Source: Bacteroidaceae bacterium (GTDB lineage: Bacteria; Bacteroidota; Bacteroidia; Bacteroidales; Bacteroidaceae). Taken from it: a stretch of DNA of 36,761 nucleotides. Each line of letters opens with the position of its first letter. The stretch's first letter is position 1. The stretch covers positions 1 through 36,761 of the forward strand of contig JAIKZS010000108.1 in assembly GCA_024682035.1 (NCBI GenBank). The letters run 5' to 3'. Below are positions 18,790-26,131 of this stretch, piece by piece. Made by a program: the position numbers and the translations under genes. The notes under the pieces are model-generated. The model was not told where the DNA came from. It searched no databases and saw nothing but the letters and a program-made list of their open reading frames with translations.

Positions 18790-19578
18790 ATGAAAATAAA
18801 GGATATTGTGTGCGCCCTTGGACAATTCGCGCCTCTGCCTTTGCAAGACAGCTATGATAATGCAGGTTTGCAAGTGGGACTGACAGATGCGGAAGTTACA
18901 GGGGCTTTATTGTGCCTTGACGTCACAGAGGCTGTGGTTGACGAAGCCATTGCACTAGGCTATAACTTGATTATTTCGCATCATCCACTTATTTTCCGTG
19001 GATTTAAGTCTTTGACTGGTGTGAATTACATCGAGCGATGCATTATAAAGGCAATTAAGCATGATATAGTGGTATATGCAGCTCATACCAATCTTGACAA
19101 TGCTTTGAATGGTGTAAGCTTTAAAATGGCCGAGAAAATAGGAATTACTAATATTGCTTTCTTGGAACCCAAAACCGATTGCGAACCATTACAAGCAGGA
19201 GCAGGGGTAATAGGCACATTGCCGGTTCCATCAGTTGATGTTGATTTCCTGCATCGCATAAAAGAAATTTTTCAAGTTGGATGTGTAAGGCATACAATTC
19301 TGAAAAACAGAATGATAAAAAAAGTAGCTTTGTGTGGAGGGGCTGGAGCTTTCCTGATGGAAGAAGCGATTAAGGCAGGCGCCGATGTATTTATTACAGG
19401 CGAAATTAAATACCACGACTTTTTTGGGCATGATGATGAAATCTTGTTGGCCGAGATAGGTCATTACGAGAGTGAACAATATACAAAAGAAATTTTTAAA
19501 CAAATTATAAGTGAAAAATTCCCCGAGGTACCTTTAAAAATGACCAAGGTGAACACTAATCCAATTTATTACTTGTAG
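18790..19578 (+). CDS. NIF3-like dinuclear metal centre protein (YbgI/NIF3 family)
   Basis: This 262-residue protein has the NIF3/DUF34 features: the start MKIKDIVCALGQFAPLPLQDSYDNAGLQVG, the metal-binding HH pair in NLIISHHPLIFRGFKSL (about 61-76), YAAHTNLDNALNG (about 97-109), CGGAGAFLMEEAIKAGADVFITGEIKYHDFF and the late histidine in EIGHYESEQY. The family forms hexameric toroids with two metals per subunit; its function is uncertain despite frequent naming as a GTP cyclohydrolase. This copy is the short form, without the middle insertion seen in longer homologues. The frame runs upstream to a TTG at 18718, which lies inside the terminator/promoter region, so the ATG at 18790 is preferred. 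The zinc-ribbon gene follows after 4 nt. Confidence 0.93.
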   Translation: MKIKDIVCALGQFAPLPLQDSYDNAGLQVGLTDAEVTGALLCLDVTEAVVDEAIALGYNLIISHHPLIFRGFKSLTGVNYIERCIIKAIKHDIVVYAAHTNLDNALNGVSFKMAEKIGITNIAFLEPKTDCEPLQAGAGVIGTLPVPSVDVDFLHRIKEIFQVGCVRHTILKNRMIKKVALCGGAGAFLMEEAIKAGADVFITGEIKYHDFFGHDDEILLAEIGHYESEQYTKEIFKQIISEKFPEVPLKMTKVNTNPIYYL

Positions 19579-19582
19579 AATT

Positions 19583-20410
19583 ATGGCAGCAGAAACAAAG
19601 AAAGACCCACAGGATCTTACTGTGGAAGAGAGACTAAAGGCACTGTATCAGTTACAGACAACTCTGTCTAAGATTGATGAGATCAAGACGTTGCGAGGCG
19701 AACTTCCTTTGGAAGTAGAAGACTTGGAAGACGAAATTGTAGGTTTGAATACCCGTATTGAAAATATCAAGGCTGACATTAATGATCTTCGTCGTGAATT
19801 GTCTGGTCGTAAGGCCGAGATTGAAAAAGCTAATTCATCTATTGCTAAATATAAGGAGCAGCAAGACAATGTAAGCAACAATCGTCAGTACGATTTGTTG
19901 AGCAAAGAGATTGAGTACCAGCAGTTGGAAGTTGAGTTGGCTGAAAAGAAAACGCGCGAAGCTAATGAAGCTTTAGAAGCCCGTCAAGCTGATTTGGCTC
20001 AGGCTCAAAATGCTATTCAGGAAAGAAATACTGACTTGGTAGAAAAGAGAGCCGAACTGGAAGAGATTATTGCAGAAACAAGAACAGAGGAAGAAAAACT
20101 GCGTGAAAAGTCTAAAGAACTGGAAACCAAGATAGAACCTCGTTTGCTGCAGTCATTCAAGCGCATCCGTAAAAATAGTCGCAATGGTTTGGGTATTGTT
20201 TATGTTCAGCGTGATGCTTGTGGCGGTTGCTTTAACCACATTCCTCCACAGCGACAGTTAGACATCAAGTCACACAAGAAAATTATTGTATGCGAATATT
20301 GTGGTCGCATCATGGTTGACCCAGAGTTGGCTGGTGTAACTGTTGCACCAAAAGAAGAGCAACAGGGGAAGAAAACACGCCGTCCTCGACAAACTAAGAC
20401 TGATAATTAA
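19583..20410 (+). CDS. Coiled-coil protein with C-terminal C4 zinc ribbon
   Basis: This 275-residue protein is a long charged coiled coil (about residues 15-195, rich in E, K, R, L in heptad-like order) followed by a four-cysteine zinc ribbon, DACGGC...VCEYCG, with C213, C216 and two cysteines near 236 and 239. The C-terminal tail is basic. This is the zf-RING_7/CT398-like family, which is often encoded next to NIF3 proteins; the two genes here are 4 nt apart. Relatives are thought to bind nucleic acid or act as chaperone-like adaptors, but the role is not settled. Its last part, KKTRRPRQTKTDN, would suit binding to RNA or DNA. Confidence 0.9.
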   Translation: MAAETKKDPQDLTVEERLKALYQLQTTLSKIDEIKTLRGELPLEVEDLEDEIVGLNTRIENIKADINDLRRELSGRKAEIEKANSSIAKYKEQQDNVSNNRQYDLLSKEIEYQQLEVELAEKKTREANEALEARQADLAQAQNAIQERNTDLVEKRAELEEIIAETRTEEEKLREKSKELETKIEPRLLQSFKRIRKNSRNGLGIVYVQRDACGGCFNHIPPQRQLDIKSHKKIIVCEYCGRIMVDPELAGVTVAPKEEQQGKKTRRPRQTKTDN

Positions 20411-20435
20411 AAAATCAATATTTAATCAAAAGAGG

Positions 20436-20464
20436 AGGCTGCTTTATATAAGCAGCCTTTTCTT
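20436..20464 (+). terminator. Intrinsic terminator after the zinc-ribbon gene
   Basis: AGGCTGCTT (20436-20444) and AAGCAGCCT (20450-20458) form a 9-bp perfect stem with a 5-nt loop, followed by TTTTCTTT. This is a classical rho-independent terminator 26 nt after the stop. Confidence 0.9.
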
Positions 20465-20572
20465 TATGTGTCTTGTAGGCCCCCCAGAACCTTCCGTCTT
20501 ATAGATTTTTCATAGTTTAAAATACTTTTTTGGGGGCAAGGTATAGTTTTTTAGTTTGAGATTCCTCACTTC

Positions 20573-21022
20573 TTATAGTTTGTCATAACTGGGTATCGCT
20601 TCAAGGAAAACATAGCTGTTATGTGCGTAGTCCATTTTGCAGCAGTAATGTTCCATACCATTACTAACTACCAAGTAATCAACCATTAATACCATATTAT
20701 ACCGCATAATTTGATCAAACACCTTTTGTGATATTGCAATATCAGCCGCCTTGTATTCCACAATCATGCGAGCCTTTAACTCTCGATCGAACAGCACAGT
20801 ATCGCATCGCTTGCTGGTGCCGTTTAGACTAACTTCTATTTCATTGGCCAGAAGTTCTTGCGGATACCCCAACTTCTCAATGAGATAATGCACAAAATGC
20901 TGACGCACCCATTCTTCTGGAGTAAGTGCTACATATTTTCTGCGAATTACATCGAAAATTGACTTTTTTGCACCATCATCTTTTATTTTTATCTCAAAAG
21001 CAGGTAAGTTTAATGCTAACAT
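20573..21022 (-). CDS. Stand-alone HsdR N-terminal (PD-(D/E)XK-like) domain protein
   Basis: This 149-residue protein corresponds to the nuclease-like N-terminal domain of type I restriction R subunits (HSDR_N_2) without helicase or other Hsd partners. The characteristic features are PEEWVRQHFVHYLIEKLGYP (helix near 35-54), NEIEVSLNGTSKRCDTVLFD (acidic residue at D74) and RMIVEYKAADIAIS with the E-x-K pair, which together give a PD-(D/E)XK-type active site. It is full length for the stand-alone family found in many Bacteroidetes, so it is probably not a broken restriction gene. It has its own promoter and runs opposite to amn-holA. Its function is unknown; a role in DNA repair or defence is possible. 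Confidence 0.85.
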   Translation of the reverse strand: MLALNLPAFEIKIKDDGAKKSIFDVIRRKYVALTPEEWVRQHFVHYLIEKLGYPQELLANEIEVSLNGTSKRCDTVLFDRELKARMIVEYKAADIAISQKVFDQIMRYNMVLMVDYLVVSNGMEHYCCKMDYAHNSYVFLEAIPSYDKL

Positions 21023-21048
21023 TTGCTATCTTTGTATTTTAATACTTA

Positions 21049-21079
21049 CAAAAGTACGTAAAGTCGAGGGCAGAACAAA
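21049..21079 (-). promoter_or_regulatory. Promoter of the HsdR_N-like gene
   Basis: On the minus strand, TTTG (21079-21076), a 19-nt spacer and TACTTTTG (21056-21049) fit the consensus. The -33 element lies within the first copy of the 38-bp direct repeat. The leader is about 23 nt. Confidence 0.75.
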
Positions 21080-21097
21080 ATAAGCTTGCTTATTTTT
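21060..21097. repeat. 38-bp direct repeat, copy 1 (hairpin-forming)
   Basis: This copy is identical over 38 bases to 21135-21172, 75 bp away. It contains AAAATAAG-CTTG-CTTATTTT, an 8-bp stem with a tetraloop followed by T residues, preceded by GTCGAGGGCAGAAC. It overlaps the promoter of the HsdR_N-like gene. Confidence 0.93.
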
Positions 21098-21134
21098 TAT
21101 GCCGAGACGAAGTAATTTATTTAAAATTTTTTAG

Positions 21135-21172
21135 AAAGTCGAGGGCAGAACAAAATAAGCTTGCTTATTTTT
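21135..21172. repeat. 38-bp direct repeat, copy 2 (hairpin-forming)
   Basis: This is the second perfect copy, ending 17 nt before the amn start codon. The hairpin and the T run give it terminator-like form. No other copy is visible in the window. Confidence 0.93.
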
Positions 21173-21188
21173 AAAAAAAATAAAGATT

Positions 21189-21968
21189 ATGTTGAAAACT
21201 AAAGAAGAAATAGTTAACAATTGGCTACCCAGGTACACACATCGGCCGGTAGAAGATTTTACCAAAAATATTTTACTCACTAATTTTACCAATTATGTGG
21301 AGATTTTTGCTGAAAAATTCAATGTTCCCATCGTTGGCAAAGATGCCAATATGTGTTCAGCATCGGCCGAAGGCATAACAATTATCAATTTTGGCATGGG
21401 TAGTCCTAATGCAGCCCTTATCATGGACCTGCTTAGTGCTGTAGAGCCTAAAGCCTGTTTGTTCTTAGGTAAGTGTGGTGGCATCTCGCCTAAGAATCAG
21501 TTGGGCGACTTTATCCTACCCATAGCAGCCATTCGAGGCGAGGGTACCAGTCATGACTATTTACCATTGGAAGTGCCTGCTTTACCGGCGTTTATGTTGC
21601 AGCGTGCCGTCTCAACAGCCATCCGTAATTTTGCTCGCGACTATTGGACTGGTACGGTTTATACCACCAATCGTCGCATATGGGAGCATGATCAAGAATT
21701 CAAAGATTACCTTCTCAAGACCCATGCTATGGCAGTTGATATGGAAACTGCTACTTTGTTCACTTGTGGTTTTGCTAACCATATCCCTACAGGAGCCTTG
21801 TTGCTGGTTTCCGATCAACCTATGACCCCTGAAGGCGTGAAAACCGAGAAAAGCGACAAACAGGTTACTCGCAAATATGTACACGAACATGTGGAGATTG
21901 GCATTGATGCCTTGCGCATGATTATTGATGAAAACAGAACCGTTAAACACTTGAAGTTCGATTGGTAA
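21189..21968 (+). CDS. amn: AMP nucleosidase
   Basis: This 259-residue protein belongs to the nucleoside phosphorylase/AMP nucleosidase superfamily (PNP_UDP_1). It matches the short AMP nucleosidase form found in Bacteroidetes, which splits AMP to adenine and ribose 5-phosphate. Key stretches are ITIINFGMGSPNAALIMDLL (nucleotide/phosphate site, about 64-83), CLFLGKCGGISPKNQLGDFILP (about 90-111) and HAMAVDMETATLFTCGF (VDMETA, about 178-194), where the glutamate contacts the ribose. The N-terminal regulatory domain of the E. coli enzyme is largely absent. holA starts 6 nt later, so the pair is an operon. The hairpin repeats upstream probably influence its expression; no clear -33/-7 promoter was found. 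Confidence 0.92.
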   Translation: MLKTKEEIVNNWLPRYTHRPVEDFTKNILLTNFTNYVEIFAEKFNVPIVGKDANMCSASAEGITIINFGMGSPNAALIMDLLSAVEPKACLFLGKCGGISPKNQLGDFILPIAAIRGEGTSHDYLPLEVPALPAFMLQRAVSTAIRNFARDYWTGTVYTTNRRIWEHDQEFKDYLLKTHAMAVDMETATLFTCGFANHIPTGALLLVSDQPMTPEGVKTEKSDKQVTRKYVHEHVEIGIDALRMIIDENRTVKHLKFDW

Positions 21969-21974
21969 CTTGTT

Positions 21975-22994
21975 ATGGCAAAGCAAGATACTACATACGA
22001 TAGCATCATGGCCAGCTTGAGGGCCAAGCAATATGCTCCTATTTATTGTCTAATGGGAGACGAAGGTTATTACATTGACGAGATCTCTAACTACATTATT
22101 GACCATGTATTGACCAGCAACGAGAAAGAGTTCAATCTGACTATAGCTTATGGTGCCGATATTGATATTGCTACCATAATCAATGCTGCCAAGCGATACC
22201 CCATGATGTCTGAATACCAGGTAGTAGTGGTGAAAGAAGCGCAGAATGTAAAGAATCTCGAAGAGCTTGGCTATTACCTTCAAAAGCCGTTGAAATCGAC
22301 AATTTTAGTCATTTGCTATAAGAATGGCAGTATAGATAGCCGTAAGAAATGGCTGAAAGAAGTATCGAAGGTTGGTGTGCTCTTTGAATCAAAGAAGCTG
22401 AAAGACTATCAGTTGCCAGCTTTCATCAATGGCTATATGCAGGCCAAAGGCTTAGAGATTGACTCCAAGGCTGCTCAAATGATGGCTGATTTTGTGGGCA
22501 CTGATTTAAGTCGTATGACGGGTGAACTTGAAAAACTAATTATTACTCAACCACGCGGACAAAAGCGGGTGACGCCTGAGCAAGTAGAGCAAAATATTGG
22601 CATCAGCAAAGATTTCAATGTGTTTGAACTGCGAAGTGCCATAGTGGCGAAGGATGTTATGAAGGCCAACCGCATCATTAAATATTTTGCCGAAAACCCT
22701 AAGACCTATCCATTGCAAATGACTACGGCACTGTTGTTTAACTTCTTTTCCAATCTGTTTATGGCATATTATTCTCCCGACAGAAGCGAAGCAGGAGTGG
22801 CGTCTTTCTTAGGATTGAAGTCATCCTGGGCCGCTAAGGACTATCTGACTGCCATGCGCAATTTTTCAGGAATAAAAGTCATGCAAATTATCCACGAAAT
22901 TCGGCTTACCGATGCTCGTTCCAAAGGTGTTGATAATAATTCTGTGAGTGATGCCGATCTTCAGCGAGAACTCATTTTTAAGATGCTGCATTAA
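21975..22994 (+). CDS. holA: DNA polymerase III subunit delta
   Basis: This 339-residue clamp-loader subunit opens the beta clamp during loading. It starts with the family pattern IMASLRAKQYAPIYCLMGDEGYYIDEI (about 11-37), followed by AKRYPMMSEYQVVVVKEAQNVKNLEELGYYL and the AAA+-like middle KSTILVICYKNGSID. The C-terminal collar region contains DFNVFELRSAIVAKDVMKANRII. Delta subunits lack an active Walker A, and none is seen here. Length is normal. It lies 6 nt after amn and is followed by a strong terminator. Confidence 0.95.
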   Translation: MAKQDTTYDSIMASLRAKQYAPIYCLMGDEGYYIDEISNYIIDHVLTSNEKEFNLTIAYGADIDIATIINAAKRYPMMSEYQVVVVKEAQNVKNLEELGYYLQKPLKSTILVICYKNGSIDSRKKWLKEVSKVGVLFESKKLKDYQLPAFINGYMQAKGLEIDSKAAQMMADFVGTDLSRMTGELEKLIITQPRGQKRVTPEQVEQNIGISKDFNVFELRSAIVAKDVMKANRIIKYFAENPKTYPLQMTTALLFNFFSNLFMAYYSPDRSEAGVASFLGLKSSWAAKDYLTAMRNFSGIKVMQIIHEIRLTDARSKGVDNNSVSDADLQRELIFKMLH

Positions 22995-23017
22995 TTACAA
23001 AAATATTCACCTACAAT

Positions 23018-23051
23018 CACCTCAGGATATCACTCCTGGGGTGTTTTTTTT
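23018..23051 (+). terminator. Intrinsic terminator after holA
   Basis: CACCTCAGGA (23018-23027) pairs with TCCTGGGGTG (23034-23043), ten pairs including one G-T, with a 6-nt loop. It is followed directly by a run of eight T. Confidence 0.92.
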
Positions 23052-23817
23052 ATACATAACTTGGAGCGTTCGTGAGGGGGCTCCATAAGGTTGACAGTTT
23101 TACTGAGTTACTTTTTATGTCGTTTGTTGGCATTACAGCAGTAAAGTATGGTAAAAAATGGGGTAAAATAGTAGAGGAGAGCAAATTTCGTTAGAATCGC
23201 GTTTTTTTGAACAATTCGACCTGTTGTCCAGAAAATCGCAAGGATTTTATTTTTCATTTCTAAAAAAATTTTGGCCATTTCATCGGCATTTTAAAGTTTA
23301 CCAAAAAGATTGACTTGTATTATTATAAATGTACATTTTTGGAGCAGTTAATCGCCACAAGTTTTCCAATTAACTTCCATTGACATTTACATAAATACAT
23401 AATACGATTGTAATTTTACTACAATAATAGCATTTTACACACCTTAAACCACTTCATTTACAAATTTACAAGCATGAATAAGGTTGTAGTGTTATAAAAT
23501 GAATACCTATATTTCTACACCCATGCAGGGTTTAAATCTAGTATATTGTTTATAGATACAACTAATAACCAATAATTTAAATAATTTTATTAAACTAAAC
23601 GATTGTACAGATTAACACTCCTTGTCTATTTTTATACTCATTTACCTATAATTGTGTTTATTCTATTCAAAAACGCCTTTATATCAGTGTAATTATTAAT
23701 TTTATTATAGTTAAATATAGGCTATAAATATGGTTTTTCTGTATTTCTACAGTTGTATTATCTATTTTTATATCGATTCCATCGTATAATTATATAAAAT
23801 ACTTTTGTATCAAAATA
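23052..23817. other. Long AT-rich non-coding stretch upstream of the HTH regulator
   Basis: No open frame of useful length is visible on either strand. The first part (to about 23300) contains a small GGAGC...GCTCC hairpin (23063-23084) and the 17-bp word CCAGAAAATCGCAAGGA at 23228-23244, which recurs inside the regulator gene at 24204-24220. The rest is very A+T-rich. It holds TACGATTGTA (23403-23412) and TACAGTTGTA (23748-23757), both close to the palindrome in the regulator's leader, as well as scattered TTGTA/TACAA half-sites. It could carry a small RNA or an extended control region. Confidence 0.6.
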
Positions 23818-23849
23818 TTTGCTTTTGTAAATCCAAAACATTACTTTTG
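23818..23849 (+). promoter_or_regulatory. Promoter of the HTH regulator
   Basis: TTTG at 23818-23821, a 20-nt spacer and TACTTTTG at 23842-23849 fit the Bacteroidetes consensus. Initiation near 23853 leaves a leader of about 35 nt that contains the palindrome TACAATTGTA. Confidence 0.72.
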
Positions 23850-23868
23850 TAGCAGTAATAATAATCTT

Positions 23869-23878
23869 TACAATTGTA
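23869..23878. promoter_or_regulatory. Candidate autoregulatory operator TACAATTGTA
   Basis: This perfect 10-bp palindrome lies between the predicted transcription start and the regulator's ATG. Related sites at 23748-23757 (TACAGTTGTA) and 23403-23412 (TACGATTGTA) each differ from perfect symmetry by one pair. A repressor bound here would block its own gene. Confidence 0.45.
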
Positions 23879-23888
23879 GTTTCCCGAA

Positions 23889-24365
23889 ATGATGACCATA
23901 ATTGACCGCCTGAAGATGATTTTAGAGCGAGTAAATCTCTCGCCCGGCAACTTTGCTGAACAAATTGGTGTAGCCCCTGCTACCATCTCTCATATCCTTA
24001 GCGGCAGGAACAAATATCCCAGTGCCGAGGTCATGTTGCGTTTGCATGAAGCCTATCCTGAGATTGATCTCAACTGGTTGCTTACTGGCGAAGGCATGAT
24101 GAAGAAAGACGATCCCGATTCATTATTCACGGGAACACTTTTTGGAGAACCTACGTTAAATGCCGCTAAGACTTCCATAAATGCTGCCACGAGTACAGAA
24201 AAACCAGAAAATCGCAAGGAAATTCAGTCAGATATCCCTTTAAACACAGATAATACCGTTGTAAAACAGGAGATTATCTATAAAGAAAAGCCTTCTAGGA
24301 AAATTGCTGAAATAAGAATTTTCTACGACGATGGTACCTATGAAACATTTACCCCCAATAAATAG
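23889..24365 (+). CDS. XRE/Cro-like helix-turn-helix transcriptional regulator
   Basis: This 158-residue protein has an N-terminal Cro/C1-type HTH at about residues 17-58 (LSPGNFAEQIGVAPATISHI followed by LSGRNKYPS), then the family tail LRLHEAYPEIDLNWLLTGEGMM. Residues 75-130 are low-complexity (rich in T, N, E, K), and the end (IRIFYDDGTYETFTPNK) forms a short beta-like unit seen in this Bacteroidetes family. Two adjacent ATG codons (23889 and 23892) are both possible starts. The very long leader with palindromes suggests autoregulation. It lies 54 nt before pyrK in the same direction, but a role in pyrimidine control is not shown by the sequence. Confidence 0.88.
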   Translation: MMTIIDRLKMILERVNLSPGNFAEQIGVAPATISHILSGRNKYPSAEVMLRLHEAYPEIDLNWLLTGEGMMKKDDPDSLFTGTLFGEPTLNAAKTSINAATSTEKPENRKEIQSDIPLNTDNTVVKQEIIYKEKPSRKIAEIRIFYDDGTYETFTPNK

Positions 24366-24388
24366 TTGTCTTTCCCGAAAAAAATTTT

Positions 24389-24396
24389 TATCTTCG
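24389..24396 (+). promoter_or_regulatory. Possible pyrK promoter (-7-like element)
   Basis: TATCTTCG at 24389-24396 is one base from the -7 consensus, with GTTG (24365-24368) 20 nt upstream in place of TTTG. It would give a leader of about 20 nt. Co-transcription with the HTH gene is the alternative. Confidence 0.4.
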
Positions 24397-24419
24397 CCTT
24401 CATAATATAAATATGTATT

Positions 24420-25196
24420 ATGAAGAAATATCTTTTAGACCTTAAGGTAGTTGAGAACTCGCTCCTTGCTCCTAATTTTTCCTTGTTGAAGTTACAAGGT
24501 GAAGCATCTTTGCCCAGCATGTTACCTGGACAGTTTGCAGAAATTCGAGTTGATGATGCTCCCAACACCTTCTTACGTCGCCCTATTTCCATTAATTATG
24601 TTGACCGTAAGGACAATACTGTGTGGTTTCTTATACAGCTGGTAGGCGAAGGAACCAAGCGTTTGGCTGCCCTTCATAAAGGTGACATTGTAAATGTGCT
24701 ATTGCCCTTGGGCAATGGGTTTGCAATGCCTGACCGTCCCGACGAAAAGCTTTTGCTGGTGGGCGGAGGCGCTGGAACAGCTCCCATGCTCTATTTCGGC
24801 GAGCAACTTGTCCAGAAGGGTTGTCGTCCCGCTTTCCTATTAGGTGCCCGTACCGCTTCTATGTTGCTGCAACTCGATGAATACAGTAAATATGGCGATG
24901 TATATACCACCACCGAAGACGGTAGTTATGGAGAGAAAGGTTTTGTAACACAGCATTCTGTCTTGCAGCAGCAGTCATTCGACCGCATCTGCTGTTGTGG
25001 TCCCAAACCCATGATGCTGTCAGTGGCTCGCTATGCCAAAGCCCAAAACATCCGCTGTGAGGTATCACTTGAGAACAAAATGGCCTGTGGATTAGGCGCT
25101 TGTCTCTGTTGTGTGGAAAACACCACCGCAGGTCATGTTTGCGTTTGTACAGAAGGACCCGTGTTTAATATCAACGACTTATTATGGCAGATCTGA
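24420..25196 (+). CDS. pyrK: Dihydroorotate dehydrogenase electron transfer subunit (PyrK)
   Basis: This 258-residue iron-sulfur flavoprotein passes electrons from dihydroorotate, via PyrD, to NAD+. It has the ferredoxin-reductase fold: FAD-binding [12 protein letters not shown] (about 51-62), the nucleotide-binding [20 protein letters not shown] (about 112-131) and CCCGPKPMM (about 193-201). The C-terminal [2Fe-2S] site is built from CGLGACLCC plus the later cysteine in [11 protein letters not shown]. Its end overlaps the start of pyrD by 13 nt, fitting a tight heterotetrameric complex with coupled translation. Confidence 0.96.
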   Translation: MKKYLLDLKVVENSLLAPNFSLLKLQGEASLPSMLPGQFAEIRVDDAPNTFLRRPISINYVDRKDNTVWFLIQLVGEGTKRLAALHKGDIVNVLLPLGNGFAMPDRPDEKLLLVGGGAGTAPMLYFGEQLVQKGCRPAFLLGARTASMLLQLDEYSKYGDVYTTTEDGSYGEKGFVTQHSVLQQQSFDRICCCGPKPMMLSVARYAKAQNIRCEVSLENKMACGLGACLCCVENTTAGHVCVCTEGPVFNINDLLWQI

Positions 25197-26095
25197 AAGT
25201 TAATATAGGAGAATTGAAGCTGAAGAACCCTGTGCTCACAGCTTCTGGTACATTCGGTTACGGCGAAGAATTCGCTGATTTCATCGACCTTACCCGTTTG
25301 GGAGGGTTCATAGTGAAGGGCACCACCTTGCATCCGCGTGAGGGCAACCCTTATCCTCGCATGGCCGAAACTCCTCATGGCATGCTCAATGCTGTGGGAT
25401 TGCAGAACAAAGGTGTACATTATTTTGTAGAGCACATCTATCCTCGCTTGAAGGATATTGATACCAATGTAATTGTCAATGTATCAGGCTCATCTGTTGA
25501 AGATTATAGCGAGACTGCTGCCATTATTGACGAGCTTGAACACATTCCTGCCATCGAATTAAACATATCTTGTCCCAACGTGAAACACGGAGGTATGACT
25601 TTTGGTGTGCAGCCATCGGCCGCTGCCGAAGTGGTTTCGGCTGTACGCAAGGCCTATCATAAGACACTCATTGTGAAACTTACGCCTAATGTGACCGATA
25701 TTACTGAGATTGCGAAGGCTGTAGAAGGCGCAGGAGCTGATAGTGTATCATTAATTAACACCATGTTAGGTATGGCCATTGATGCAGAACGTCGCAAACC
25801 CTTACTCTCTACCGTTACTGGAGGTTTGTCGGGTCCTTGCGTGAAACCCGTTGCCTTGCGCATGGTATGGCAAGTAGCCAAAGCTGTTAAAGTGCCCGTT
25901 GTTGGTCTGGGTGGCATCATGAATGCTACCGATGCCATTGAGTTCCTCTTGGCTGGTGCCAGTGCAATAGAGTTAGGTACTGCCAACTTCATTGATCCAG
26001 CTATTACCGTCAAGGTGGTAGATGGCATAAATGAATACCTCGACCGTCACGGTTTTAAATCTGTTAACGACCTTATAGGCGCTTTAGAAATTTAA
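25184..26095 (+). CDS. pyrD: Dihydroorotate dehydrogenase, class 1B catalytic subunit (PyrD)
   Basis: This 303-residue FMN enzyme of de novo pyrimidine synthesis oxidises dihydroorotate to orotate. Features are [13 protein letters not shown] (about 19-31), the active-site loop [13 protein letters not shown] with the class 1 catalytic cysteine (about C131), KLTPNVTDI, and the FMN phosphate site [21 protein letters not shown] (about 239-259). The PyrK partner, directly upstream and overlapping by 13 nt, identifies it as class 1B (NAD+-dependent). The alcohol dehydrogenase follows after 36 nt. Confidence 0.97.
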   Translation: MADLKVNIGELKLKNPVLTASGTFGYGEEFADFIDLTRLGGFIVKGTTLHPREGNPYPRMAETPHGMLNAVGLQNKGVHYFVEHIYPRLKDIDTNVIVNVSGSSVEDYSETAAIIDELEHIPAIELNISCPNVKHGGMTFGVQPSAAAEVVSAVRKAYHKTLIVKLTPNVTDITEIAKAVEGAGADSVSLINTMLGMAIDAERRKPLLSTVTGGLSGPCVKPVALRMVWQVAKAVKVPVVGLGGIMNATDAIEFLLAGASAIELGTANFIDPAITVKVVDGINEYLDRHGFKSVNDLIGALEI

Positions 26096-26131
26096 ATAAT
26101 TCACAAGTCAAACTAAAATAAATTTAATAGC

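Noticed and set aside
20479-20537. GCCCCCA/TGGGGGC inverted repeat between convergent genes
   Set aside because: Only 7 bp pair across a loop of more than 40 nt; a good terminator already lies upstream, so I see no need to call it a feature.
23117-23194. 25-codon frame beginning MSFVGITAVKYGKKWGK
   Set aside because: It is too short, has no good promoter or ribosome binding site, and resembles nothing I recognise.
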